DNA from: an uncultured Lachnospiraceae bacterium
GTDB lineage: Bacteria > Bacillota > Clostridia > Lachnospirales > Lachnospiraceae
Assembly (NCBI GenBank): GCA_947631685.1
Contig: CANRMI010000007.1
Location: 50,414-114,413 of the forward strand
Direction: 5' to 3'
DNA length: 64,000 bases
The notes under the pieces are model-generated. The model saw nothing but the letters and a program-made list of their open reading frames with translations, did no database searches and had not been told where the DNA came from. Numbering within the stretch: the first letter of the stretch is position 1; the number at the start of each line of letters is the position of its first letter. Both the position numbers and the translations under genes were made by a program. This document shows positions 53,819 through 61,330 of this stretch, piece after piece.

Positions 53819-55221
53819 TTTACGCCCTCTCTGGTGTCCTCCAACAGGATGCCCTGCTTTGCCAGCTCGTCACGGATAGCGTCGGCCGTAGCAAAATCCC
53901 TGTTCTTTTTGGCGGCCGCCCTTTCCTCGATCTTGGCAAGCACATAGGCCTCCAGCTCCGCGTCCACGGCTTTTTCTCCGCCGGCCTGCCCTGCCAGCAG
54001 GTTCAGGGAAAGTACCTTATCAAAGCTTTCCGCCAGTTCTCTCTTGGTCCTGTCGTTCATATCGGCTTTTAACATCTCATAGAGCACCGTAATGGCCATG
54101 GAGGAATTGAGATCGTCGCAGAGCGCATCCTCAAAACGCTTTTTCCAGTCCGCGAACTTTTCCTGTTCCACCTCTCCATCCTGGGACAGGCTCTCGATCC
54201 GCTTTAACAGCTTGTTGTAGGCGCTGGTCACATTGTCCAAGTTCTCATAAGAAAATTCCAGGGGCTTGCGGTAATGGGACTGCAGACAGAACAATCTGTA
54301 GGCCAGCGGATCATAGCCCTTTTCCTCCAGCAGGGACACCGTCAGGAAATCCCCCTTGGACTTGCTCATCTTGCCTGTCTTATCATTTAAGTGATGTACA
54401 TGGAACCAGTAATTGCACCACTTATGGCCCAGATAGGCCTCGCTCTGGGCTATCTCATTGGTATGATGGGGGAAAATATTGTCCACACCGCCGCAGTGAA
54501 TATCCATATATTCGCCCAGATGCTTCATACTGATGCAGGAGCACTCAATATGCCAGCCGGGGTACCCCAGCCCCCAGGGGCTTTCCCATTTCAGCTCCTG
54601 ATCCTCGAACTTGGATTTGGTAAACCAGAGTACAAAGTCACTCTTGTTCTTCTTGTTGGCATCCTCTTCCACATCATCCCTGACACCCACCAGCAGCTCC
54701 ATCTCCGTATCCTGTCCGGAAAAGACATGGTAGTTTTCCAGCTTAGAGGTATCAAAATAGATATTGCCGCCCATCTGGTACGCGTAGCCCTTCTCCAAAA
54801 GTACCGTGATCATGTGGATAAACTCCTGAATACAGTTGGTAGCGGGCTCCACCACGTCGGGCCGCTTGATGTTTAACTTCCGGCAGTCCTCAAAAAAAGC
54901 GTCGGTATAAAAGCGGGCAATTTCCATGACGCTCTTATGCTCCCGCCTGGCGCCCTTCAACATCTTATCTTCGCCGGTATCCGCGTCGCTGGAAAGATGT
55001 CCCACATCAGTGATATTCATGACCCGCTTCACATCGTACCCTAAGTACCGCAGAGTCTTTTCCAGCAGGTCCTCCATGATGTAGCTTCGCAGGTTGCCGA
55101 TATGGGCGTAATGGTACACCGTGGGGCCGCAGGTATACATCCCCACTTTCCCCTCTTCGTTTGGAACGAACAGTTCCTCTTTCTTCGTCAGTGAATTATA
55201 TATCTTCAGTTTGTTTTCCAT
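53803..55221 (-). CDS. cysS: Cysteine--tRNA ligase
   Basis: This 472-residue class I synthetase begins MENKLKIYNSLTKKEELFVPNEEGKVGMYTCGPTVYHYAHIGN, with the HIGH-like site and zinc Cys, the HCGGVDNIFPHH stretch, and KMSKSKGDF. The start at 55221 is preferred over an upstream ATG (55233) because of AGAGG before it, although the spacing is short. It opens the cysS-mrnC-rlmB-sigH operon. No T-box was recognised. Confidence 0.95.
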   Translation of the reverse strand: MENKLKIYNSLTKKEELFVPNEEGKVGMYTCGPTVYHYAHIGNLRSYIMEDLLEKTLRYLGYDVKRVMNITDVGHLSSDADTGEDKMLKGARREHKSVMEIARFYTDAFFEDCRKLNIKRPDVVEPATNCIQEFIHMITVLLEKGYAYQMGGNIYFDTSKLENYHVFSGQDTEMELLVGVRDDVEEDANKKNKSDFVLWFTKSKFEDQELKWESPWGLGYPGWHIECSCISMKHLGEYMDIHCGGVDNIFPHHTNEIAQSEAYLGHKWCNYWFHVHHLNDKTGKMSKSKGDFLTVSLLEEKGYDPLAYRLFCLQSHYRKPLEFSYENLDNVTSAYNKLLKRIESLSQDGEVEQEKFADWKKRFEDALCDDLNSSMAITVLYEMLKADMNDRTKRELAESFDKVLSLNLLAGQAGGEKAVDAELEAYVLAKIEERAAAKKNRDFATADAIRDELAKQGILLEDTREGVKWKKV

Positions 55222-55235
55222 CTTGCCTCTCATTC

Positions 55236-55250
55236 TGCCGCAAAGCGGCA
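55236..55250 (-). promoter_or_regulatory. Small leader hairpin before cysS
   Basis: tgccgcaaagcggca folds into a six-pair stem with a three-base loop about 14 bases before the cysS start. The function is unknown; it may affect translation. Confidence 0.35.
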
Positions 55251-55271
55251 CGTTCCCATCCTGTCAAGAAA

Positions 55272-55300
55272 AGGATACGCAAATTTAATCCCTTTGTCAA
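55272..55300 (-). promoter_or_regulatory. cysS operon promoter
   Basis: On the minus strand TTGACA (55295-55300), 17 bases, TATCCT (55272-55277). The -35 overlaps the stop codon of the CDF gene. Confidence 0.6.
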
Positions 55301-56181
55301 CAGGGATTTACATGGACCATAATGTGCTTGACCTCTTTAAAATTGGCTTCTATCTCATCATGAACCCGCTCCGCAATATCGTGGCTTTCATAGAGGGACA
55401 GATTGCCGTCCGCCAGTATTTCCACATCCACATAGATCCTGCTCCCAAAGGTGCGGGTGCGCAGACTGTCCACGCCCTTTACGCCCTCCTGGGCGCTCAC
55501 CAGCTTTCTTAAACGCTCCTCTGTCTCGGCGTCGCAGGCTTTGTCCACCATTTTGTCAATGGCATCTTTAAAAATATCGTAGGCCGCCTTTAGGATCAAC
55601 ACGCAGATCCCCACGCTTGCCAGCGCGTCCATCACCGGAAATCCCAGCCTGGCCCCTAAGATACCCACAAAAGCTCCCACGGAAGAAAGGGAGTCGGAAC
55701 GATGATGCCACGCGTCCGCCATGAGGGCGGAAGAATGGATCTTTTTAGCATAAAAGCGGGTGTACCAGTACATGCCTTCCTTGACGGCTATGGACACCAG
55801 AGCCGCCGCCAAAGCCGCCACCCCGGGTATGGCCAGCTCCTCGTATCTGCCGCCCAGAATTTTCTGCATACCTCCCGCCCCAATCTCTAAACCTGTGAGC
55901 GCCAGTATCACGGCCAGCACGATCGCGGCCACACATTCCATTCTTTCATGTCCATAGGGATGTTCCGCGTCGGCTTTCTTGCCGGACAGCCGGATTCCCA
56001 CGATCACCACAAAAGTGCTGAATACATCCGAAGCGGAGTGCACCGCATCCGAGATCATAGCGCCGGAAGCGGCGAATACGCCTGCCGCGAACTTTCCAAC
56101 GGAAAGCACCACATTGACCAATATGCTCACCATGGACACCTGCATGGCTGTTTTTTCATTCATCTGCTCCTGTGTTTTCAT
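55297..56181 (-). CDS. Cation diffusion facilitator (CDF) transporter
   Basis: This 294-residue CDF protein has six membrane helices, metal-site helices with SDAVHSASDVFST (helix 2) and DAWHHRSDSLSSVGAFVG (helix 5), and a cytosolic domain (about 205-294). The HxxxD-type motifs fit Zn/Fe/Mn efflux. It is the last gene before the cysS promoter, 43 bases after ispF, so the two may share a transcript. Confidence 0.92.
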   Translation of the reverse strand: MKTQEQMNEKTAMQVSMVSILVNVVLSVGKFAAGVFAASGAMISDAVHSASDVFSTFVVIVGIRLSGKKADAEHPYGHERMECVAAIVLAVILALTGLEIGAGGMQKILGGRYEELAIPGVAALAAALVSIAVKEGMYWYTRFYAKKIHSSALMADAWHHRSDSLSSVGAFVGILGARLGFPVMDALASVGICVLILKAAYDIFKDAIDKMVDKACDAETEERLRKLVSAQEGVKGVDSLRTRTFGSRIYVDVEILADGNLSLYESHDIAERVHDEIEANFKEVKHIMVHVNPC

Positions 56182-56224
56182 TTCTACACTCCCCGCGCGT
56201 CTCGCTCTTCAATATGGAAAGTTT

Positions 56225-56785
56225 TCAATCGGATACCCCGGCATGGGGACAGCCCCCGCAGTCCGCGCAGGCAGATTTTGGCCCGGCGGTCACATCCTCC
56301 GCATACAGCTCCCTGGGGGAGGTCAGGATGCAGACAGCCTGGGCGGCAATGCCCTCGCCTCTTCCCGTAAAGCCCAGCCCTTCTTCGGTAGTGGCCTTGA
56401 TATTGACCTGGTCTATATCTAAGGACAGTTCCCTGGCGACGTTGGCCCGCATGGTATCAATATGGGGCCGCATTTTCGGTGCCTGGGCAATAATGGTGGC
56501 ATCGATATTTTCCACTAAAAAGCAGTTCTCTTCCAAAAGTTCTCCCGTTTTCTTTAAGAGCTTTAAAGAGGAGATTCCCTTGTAGGCATCGTCCGTATCC
56601 GGAAAATGTTTTCCGATATCTCCCAGAGCCGCCGCGCCCAGCAGGGCATCCATAATGGCATGGAGTAGCACGTCCGCGTCCGAATGTCCCAGCAGTCCCT
56701 TTTCATAGGGAATTTCCACGCCTCCTATGATCAGTTTCCGCCCCTCCGTCAGGCGGTGCACATCGTATCCTGTTCCGATTCTCAT
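56225..56785 (-). CDS. ispF: 2-C-methyl-D-erythritol 2,4-cyclodiphosphate synthase with Cys-rich tail
   Basis: This 186-residue MEP-pathway enzyme has the metal site D8-V-H10 and His42 ([22 protein letters not shown]), FPDTDD and [24 protein letters not shown]. The family normally ends near residue 158; here a tail of about 28 residues holds Cys173, 176 and 179 (CADCGGC), an unusual C-x2-C-x2-C. ispD is not in the window. Confidence 0.94.
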   Translation of the reverse strand: MRIGTGYDVHRLTEGRKLIIGGVEIPYEKGLLGHSDADVLLHAIMDALLGAAALGDIGKHFPDTDDAYKGISSLKLLKKTGELLEENCFLVENIDATIIAQAPKMRPHIDTMRANVARELSLDIDQVNIKATTEEGLGFTGRGEGIAAQAVCILTSPRELYAEDVTAGPKSACADCGGCPHAGVSD

Positions 56786-56809
56786 GGCATTCTCCTTTTT
56801 GCAAATAAA

Positions 56810-56857
56810 GAGCTATCTATATCCTGTGTGAAGCCTTCACACCGATACCGATAGCTC
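56810..56857 (-). terminator. Large terminator hairpin after the small charged-protein gene
   Basis: Arms gagctatc (56810-56817) and gatagctc (56850-56857) enclose a second inverted repeat, gtgtgaag/cttcacac (56826-56842). On the minus strand it runs into CTCTTTATTTG. It ends the small charged-protein transcript before ispF. Confidence 0.75.
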
Positions 56858-56866
56858 CCCTCTTTT

Positions 56867-57106
56867 TCAATCACTTTCATCCTCGTCGTCATAAATATGC
56901 TGTTCCAGGATCTCTCTGGCCTCGGCCACCGTCATATTGGCTTCCTCCAGCAGATCGCTTAAGGCTTCCAGTTCTTTGTGCTGCTTTTCTTTCTGTAATT
57001 CGGAAAGCTCCCTCTCCTCTGTCTGTACCTTCGCTTTCAGAGCCGCTATCTGCTCTTCCTTTTCCCTGATCTTTTCCTCAATGGGCTTACGCTGTCCTCT
57101 TGCCAT
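56867..57106 (-). CDS. Small charged coiled-coil protein
   Basis: This 79-residue protein (MARGQRKPIEEKIREKEEQIAALKAK) is almost wholly charged helix, with a basic start and an acidic end (YDDEDESD). No domain I can assign; it recalls DUF4315-type small coiled coils. TTAGGAGG before the ATG indicates real translation. It lies between nrdG and ispF. Confidence 0.7.
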   Translation of the reverse strand: MARGQRKPIEEKIREKEEQIAALKAKVQTEERELSELQKEKQHKELEALSDLLEEANMTVAEAREILEQHIYDDEDESD

Positions 57107-57160
57107 ATTCTGCCTCCTAAAATCATTTTGCTAATACAGTATATGGACAAGATTTCCCGT

Positions 57161-57700
57161 TTATGACAACTTTTCGTTTTCATCCTGCCAGAGGATGATT
57201 TCCCCTCTCTGTAAGGACTTAGGCACATCGATGATGCGCTGATTGGATGAACCTCTGAACCGCAGGGTAATGTCTTTTAACTCTTCCACGAAACGCCCGT
57301 CCACCAGCACGTCGAAACAGTTTAAAAGTTCTCTGGTCACTTCCTGCTCCCTGCACATCTTTTCCAGTATCTCCCTGTCAAACAGATAGCCGCTGAAGCA
57401 CCAGATATCCTTTCTTGGCAGTTCTTTTCTTACCCGCTTTACAAAGGGAAGCAGCCCTTTCTGGTTGGCATACTCCATGGGCTCCCCTCCTAAGAGGGTA
57501 AGTCCCCTGATATAATCCGGCCGCAGGGCCTCTATGATACGGTCTTCCACCTCTTTGGTAAAGGGCTCCCCATACGCAAAATCCCAGGTGATCTCATTGA
57601 AGCAGTTCTTGCAGTGGTGGGTACAGCCGCTGACAAAAAGGGATACCCTCACTCCCGGCCCGTTGGCAATATCACAGTATTTTATTTCCGCATAATTCAT
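57161..57700 (-). CDS. nrdG: Anaerobic ribonucleotide reductase activating protein
   Basis: This 179-residue radical-SAM activase has the Cys26-x3-Cys30-x2-Cys33 cluster in FVSGCTHHCKNCFNE and the GGEPME segment (TLLGGEPMEYANQ). It generates the glycyl radical of NrdD. It lies 19 bases after nrdD on the same transcript. Confidence 0.95.
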   Translation of the reverse strand: MNYAEIKYCDIANGPGVRVSLFVSGCTHHCKNCFNEITWDFAYGEPFTKEVEDRIIEALRPDYIRGLTLLGGEPMEYANQKGLLPFVKRVRKELPRKDIWCFSGYLFDREILEKMCREQEVTRELLNCFDVLVDGRFVEELKDITLRFRGSSNQRIIDVPKSLQRGEIILWQDENEKLS

Positions 57701-57719
57701 AACGCAGCCCCAAATCCCT

Positions 57720-59882
57720 CTACAGATGCAGCACCCGTTCCTTGATCTCCTGAGTCCTGCCCTGGTTCCAGAACTGTGTGCCGATATAACCGCAGGTTCT
57801 TCTCGCCACGTTCATGGTATCCTGATCCCTGTTCTTACAGTTAGGGCACTCCCAGATCAGCTTGCCGTCCTTATCGGTGACAATGAGGATTTCCCCGTTG
57901 TAGCCGCATTTCTGGCAGTAGTCGCTCTTGGTATTCAGCTCCGCGTACATAATATTGTCATAGATGTACTGCATCACCGCCAGCACCGCGTCCAGATTGT
58001 TCTGCATATCGGGCACCTCCACATAGCTGATGGCGCCGCCCGGAGACAACTCCTGGAACTGGGCTTCAAATCTCAATTTTTCAAAAGCGTCTATGGGCTC
58101 GGTCACATGCACATGGTAGCTGTTTGTAATGTAGTTTTTGTCCGTTACCCCCTCGATCTTGCCGAAACGCTTCTGCAGGCATTTAGCGAATTTATAGGTA
58201 GTGGACTCCAGAGGCGTACCGTAAAGGCTGAAATCGATTTTCGTTTCCTCCCTCCACTTTTTGCAGGCATCGTTTAAATACTGCATCACCTGCAGAGCAA
58301 AAGGCGTCGCTTCCGGATCTGTATGGGATTTGCCCGTCATATAACGGGTACATTCGCAGAGGCCCGCATATCCCAGGGAAATGGTAGAGTAGCCGTTATA
58401 GAGCAGCTTGTCTATGGTTTCTCCTTTCTTTAAGCGGGCCAGGGCGCCATCCTGCCACAAAATGGGAGCCACGTCGGAGGGCGTGCCCTTTAATCGGTTG
58501 TGGCGGCACATCAAAGCCCTGTAGCACAGATCCAGGCGCTCGTCCAGGATCTCCCAGAACCTGTCCATGCTGCCCTCGGAGCTGCAGGCCACATCCACCA
58601 GGTTCAGCGTGACCACGCCCTGATTGAACCGGCCGTAAAACTGCGGCTTGCCCTCTTCGTTTTTATATACCGTCAGGAAAGAGCGGCATCCCATACAGGG
58701 ATAGCAGTTGCCGTCCTTTAACTGGCGCATGATCTTCTCGGAAATATAGTCCGGCACCATTCTCTTGGCGGTGCAGCTGGCAGCCAGCTTCGTCAGATAC
58801 CAATATTTAGTGCCCTCTTTGATGTTGTCCTCCTCCAGCACATAGATGAGCTTGGGGAAGGCGGGGGTGATATAAACGCCCTTCTCGTTCTTGACGCCCT
58901 TGATCCGCTGGTGCAGCACCTCCTCGATCACAGCCGCCAGATCGTCCCTGATCTGTCCTTCCGGCACTTCATTCAGATACATAAATACCGTTACAAAAGG
59001 TGCCTGGCCGTTGGTGGTCATCAGCGTTATCACCTGGTACTGTATCATCTGTACGCCCCGGTTGATCTCTTCCTTTACCCGGCTCTCCGCGATCTTGTTG
59101 ACAATGTCGTCCCCGGCTTCCAGTCCCGCCATTTCCAGTTCCTTGCGCACTTCCCTGCGGAATTTCTCCCGGCTGACCTGTACAAAGGGTGCCAGATGGG
59201 CCAAGGAAATACTCTGGCCTCCGTACTGGGAGGAAGCGATCTGGGCAATGCTCTGCGTAGCGATATTGCAGGCGGTGGAAAAGCTCTTGGGAGTATCTAT
59301 CATGGTCTCGCTGATCACGGTCCCGTTCTGGAGCATATCCTCCAGATTGACCAGACAGCAGTTGTGCATATGCTGGGCAAAATAGTCCGCGTCATGGAAG
59401 TGGATAATGCCTTTCTCATGGGCCTCCACAATATCCGCAGGCAGCAGAAAACGCTTGGTGATATCCTTGCTCACCTCTCCGGCCATATAGTCCCTCTGCA
59501 CGCTGTTGACAGTGGGGTTCTTGTTGGAATTTTCCTGCTTTACTTCCTCGTTATTGCACTCCAACAGACTTAAAATCTGCTCGTCGGTGGAATTGGCCTT
59601 TCTGACCAGGGCTCTCTTATAGCGGTAGGTAATATAATTACGCGCTACGGAAAAAGCCCTCCTGTTCATGATCTCATTCTCCACCATATCCTGGATCTCT
59701 TCCACGCTGGGAGAACGCTGCATGGATTCGCAGGCATTTTCCACACTCCGGGTAATACCCAGGATCTGCTCCTCCGACATCTTCTCACTGTCCATTACGC
59801 TGGCATTGGCCTTGCGGATAGCCGCCTCGATCTTGCTCATATCAAAGGTTACTTCCGAGCCGCTTCTTTTGATTATCTTCAT
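57720..59882 (-). CDS. nrdD: Anaerobic ribonucleoside-triphosphate reductase
   Basis: This 720-residue class III reductase makes dNTPs without oxygen. It has an N-terminal ATP-cone (MKIIKRSGSEVTFDMSKIEAAIRKAN), the catalytic barrel with RYMTGKSHTDPEATPFALQVM, a Cys4 zinc site (CQKCGYNG..CPNCKNRD) and the glycyl radical residue G698 in RRTCGYIG. A strong promoter with paired NrdR-like boxes lies upstream. nrdG follows. Confidence 0.97.
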   Translation of the reverse strand: MKIIKRSGSEVTFDMSKIEAAIRKANASVMDSEKMSEEQILGITRSVENACESMQRSPSVEEIQDMVENEIMNRRAFSVARNYITYRYKRALVRKANSTDEQILSLLECNNEEVKQENSNKNPTVNSVQRDYMAGEVSKDITKRFLLPADIVEAHEKGIIHFHDADYFAQHMHNCCLVNLEDMLQNGTVISETMIDTPKSFSTACNIATQSIAQIASSQYGGQSISLAHLAPFVQVSREKFRREVRKELEMAGLEAGDDIVNKIAESRVKEEINRGVQMIQYQVITLMTTNGQAPFVTVFMYLNEVPEGQIRDDLAAVIEEVLHQRIKGVKNEKGVYITPAFPKLIYVLEEDNIKEGTKYWYLTKLAASCTAKRMVPDYISEKIMRQLKDGNCYPCMGCRSFLTVYKNEEGKPQFYGRFNQGVVTLNLVDVACSSEGSMDRFWEILDERLDLCYRALMCRHNRLKGTPSDVAPILWQDGALARLKKGETIDKLLYNGYSTISLGYAGLCECTRYMTGKSHTDPEATPFALQVMQYLNDACKKWREETKIDFSLYGTPLESTTYKFAKCLQKRFGKIEGVTDKNYITNSYHVHVTEPIDAFEKLRFEAQFQELSPGGAISYVEVPDMQNNLDAVLAVMQYIYDNIMYAELNTKSDYCQKCGYNGEILIVTDKDGKLIWECPNCKNRDQDTMNVARRTCGYIGTQFWNQGRTQEIKERVLHL

Positions 59883-59927
59883 ACTCCCTCACATTCTTCC
59901 GCCGCAGGCGGCATCAAATCACCGTAC

Positions 59928-59943
59928 ATACTACATATTGTAT
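59928..59943. promoter_or_regulatory. NrdR-box candidate 1 (overlapping the nrdD -10)
   Basis: atactacatattgtat matches the 16-base palindromic NrdR consensus (ACACWATATATWGTGT) at 13 of 16 positions and overlaps the -10. Confidence 0.65.
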
Positions 59944-59964
59944 CATTCTTTTTACTCATGTCAA
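59937..59964 (-). promoter_or_regulatory. nrdDG promoter
   Basis: On the minus strand TTGACA (59959-59964), 16 bases, TACAAT (59937-59942). Confidence 0.8.
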
Positions 59965-59974
59965 TATGATGTGG
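59959..59974. promoter_or_regulatory. NrdR-box candidate 2 (overlapping the nrdD -35)
   Basis: tgtcaatatgatgtgg matches the NrdR consensus at 10 of 16 positions. It starts 31 bases from box 1 (15-base gap), the usual spacing of paired NrdR boxes. Confidence 0.5.
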
Positions 59975-59985
59975 AAAAAAAGATG

Positions 59986-60043
59986 TAGAAAAAGCTCCTC
60001 CGAAAATGGGCAATTTTACCAAAAGCCCATTTTCAAGGAGCTT
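59986..60043 (-). terminator. Terminator after the SDR gene
   Basis: A long stem: aagctcct (59992-59999) with aggagctt (60036-60043), and gaaaatgggc (60002-60011) with gcccattttc (60025-60034). It runs into TTTTTC on the minus strand. Confidence 0.88.
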
Positions 60044-60125
60044 GTTTCCCTGTTTTGCGCATCCTTAAAGCAGTGTCTAAAACCGCGGCGTTTCAAATAC
60101 TTTTGCTCTGCATCCGGTCCCTGCC

Positions 60126-60926
60126 TTACGGCCTCTGGCCCAGACCGCCCTCCAGCGTCAGTGTCTCACCGGTCATATATTTAAAATCGGGAGACGCGAG
60201 CTGTACGCAAACCCGTCCGATCTCTGTTTCCGTATCTCCGAAATGCCCTGCGGGCGGCGTATGTACGTTCTTTTCAAAGGCGTCGGGATAAGCCTGCTTA
60301 AACTGCTCCAGCTGAGCCGTCCACGCTAAAGGACAGATAATGTTCACATTGATACCATCCTTTGCCCATTCCGTGGCAGCCACACGAGTCAAACCGCGGA
60401 TGCCTTCCTTGGCAGCGGCATAGGCGCACTGTCCAAAGTTGCCGAAGAGCCCGGCGCCGGAAGCAAAGTTGATCACCGAACCCTTGCTTTCTTTCAAATA
60501 AGGATAGCATGCCTTCATATAATAAAAGGCGGCGTACAGACCGGAATACAGCGCCAGATTGAACTGCTCCGTAGTATGGTCGGCCAGCGTTACGCCGGAA
60601 GCCGACGCCTGGGCGTTGTTGATCAGGACATCAATATGTCCGAAAGTATCCATGGTCTTTTTCACCACTTCCGCTACTACCGCTTCATTGTCCGCCCCTG
60701 CGGAAATATCCGCCTGCACCGTCAGCACCTGAATGCCATATAAGCGCTCCAGCTCCTCCTTGGCATCCTCCAGCTTCTTTACGTTCCGGCCCGTGATCAC
60801 CAGATTGGCGCCCTCTTTCGCGTAGGCGGTGGCAATACCGTACCCAATGGAGCCGCATCTGCCGTCACTCAATACCGCGCGTCCCGCTCCGGTAATGATC
60901 GCTGTCTTACCTGTTAAAAAACCCAT
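60126..60926 (-). CDS. Short-chain dehydrogenase/reductase with lengthened glycine motif
   Basis: This 266-residue SDR has the cofactor motif TGAGRAVLSDGRCGSIGYGIA, about eight residues longer than the usual TGxxxGIG loop, NNAQ (103-106), and the catalytic Ser156, Tyr169 and Lys173 (CAYAAAKEG). The GRN after the second strand suggests NADP preference. The substrate is unknown. It is a single-gene transcript with its own promoter and terminator. AAAGGAGAGG site before ATG. Confidence 0.88.
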   Translation of the reverse strand: MGFLTGKTAIITGAGRAVLSDGRCGSIGYGIATAYAKEGANLVITGRNVKKLEDAKEELERLYGIQVLTVQADISAGADNEAVVAEVVKKTMDTFGHIDVLINNAQASASGVTLADHTTEQFNLALYSGLYAAFYYMKACYPYLKESKGSVINFASGAGLFGNFGQCAYAAAKEGIRGLTRVAATEWAKDGINVNIICPLAWTAQLEQFKQAYPDAFEKNVHTPPAGHFGDTETEIGRVCVQLASPDFKYMTGETLTLEGGLGQRP

Positions 60927-61000
60927 TTTAACACCTCTCCTTTTACAATATTTCAGGCTTTTTCTCCTCTTTCAACCACAAAACCGAGCCTGTTGCTTTT

Positions 61001-61030
61001 ATTATACATTACACACCACCCAAAATACAA
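61001..61030 (-). promoter_or_regulatory. SDR gene promoter
   Basis: On the minus strand TTGTAT (61025-61030), 18 bases, TATAAT (61001-61006). Confidence 0.65.
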
Positions 61031-61057
61031 CCGTTATATATTTAACATTCCTTCACG

Positions 61058-61093
61058 CAAAAAATGTCCAAAACGCAAACGCGTCCGGACATT
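61058..61093 (-). terminator. Terminator after the tRNA-Val/tRNA-Met unit
   Basis: Arms aatgtcc (61063-61069) and ggacatt (61087-61093) form a seven-pair stem followed by TTTTTTG on the minus strand. Confidence 0.8.
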
Positions 61094-61100
61094 CTGAAAA

Positions 61101-61174
61101 TAGCGAGAGGGGGACTTGAACCCTCGACACCACGGGTATGAACCGTGTGCTCTAGCCAGCTGAGCTATCTCGCC
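61101..61174 (-). tRNA. tRNA-Met (CAT anticodon, elongator)
   Basis: A 74-base cloverleaf: acceptor GGCGAGA/TCTCGCT (G1-U72), D arm GCTC/GAGC, anticodon stem CACGG/CCGTG with loop TTCATAC, T loop TTCAAGT. The G1-U72 pair and arms resemble Bacillus elongator tRNA-Met; a lysidine-type Ile tRNA cannot be fully excluded. One T-stem pair is mismatched (A50 against C64). CCA is not encoded. Confidence 0.92.
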
Positions 61175-61199
61175 ATAGGATAGGATTTCGGTAAAACGA

Positions 61200-61272
61200 T
61201 GGGGCCTATAGGGCTCGAACCTATGACCCTCTGCTTGTAAGGCAGATGCTCTCCCAGCTGAGCTAAGACCCC
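61200..61272 (-). tRNA. tRNA-Val (TAC anticodon)
   Basis: A 73-base cloverleaf with acceptor GGGGTCT/AGGCCCC, anticodon stem TCTGC/GCAGA and loop CTTACAA (anticodon TAC), T arm ATAGG/CCTAT with TTCGAGC. CCA is not encoded. It is transcribed before tRNA-Met from the promoter at 61293. Confidence 0.96.
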
Positions 61273-61292
61273 TCGTCACAACCGACTCCGCT

Positions 61293-61322
61293 ATTGTATC
61301 TTAAAATAGTACAAGTTGTCAA
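61293..61322 (-). promoter_or_regulatory. tRNA-Val/tRNA-Met promoter
   Basis: On the minus strand TTGACA (61317-61322), 18 bases, TACAAT (61293-61298), 20 bases before the tRNA. Confidence 0.82.
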
Positions 61323-61330
61323 TAGCTTTT

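Noticed and set aside
55222..55300. T-box leader before cysS
   Set aside because: The gap is only about 75 bases and no T-box core sequence or specifier loop is visible; only a small hairpin and a promoter.
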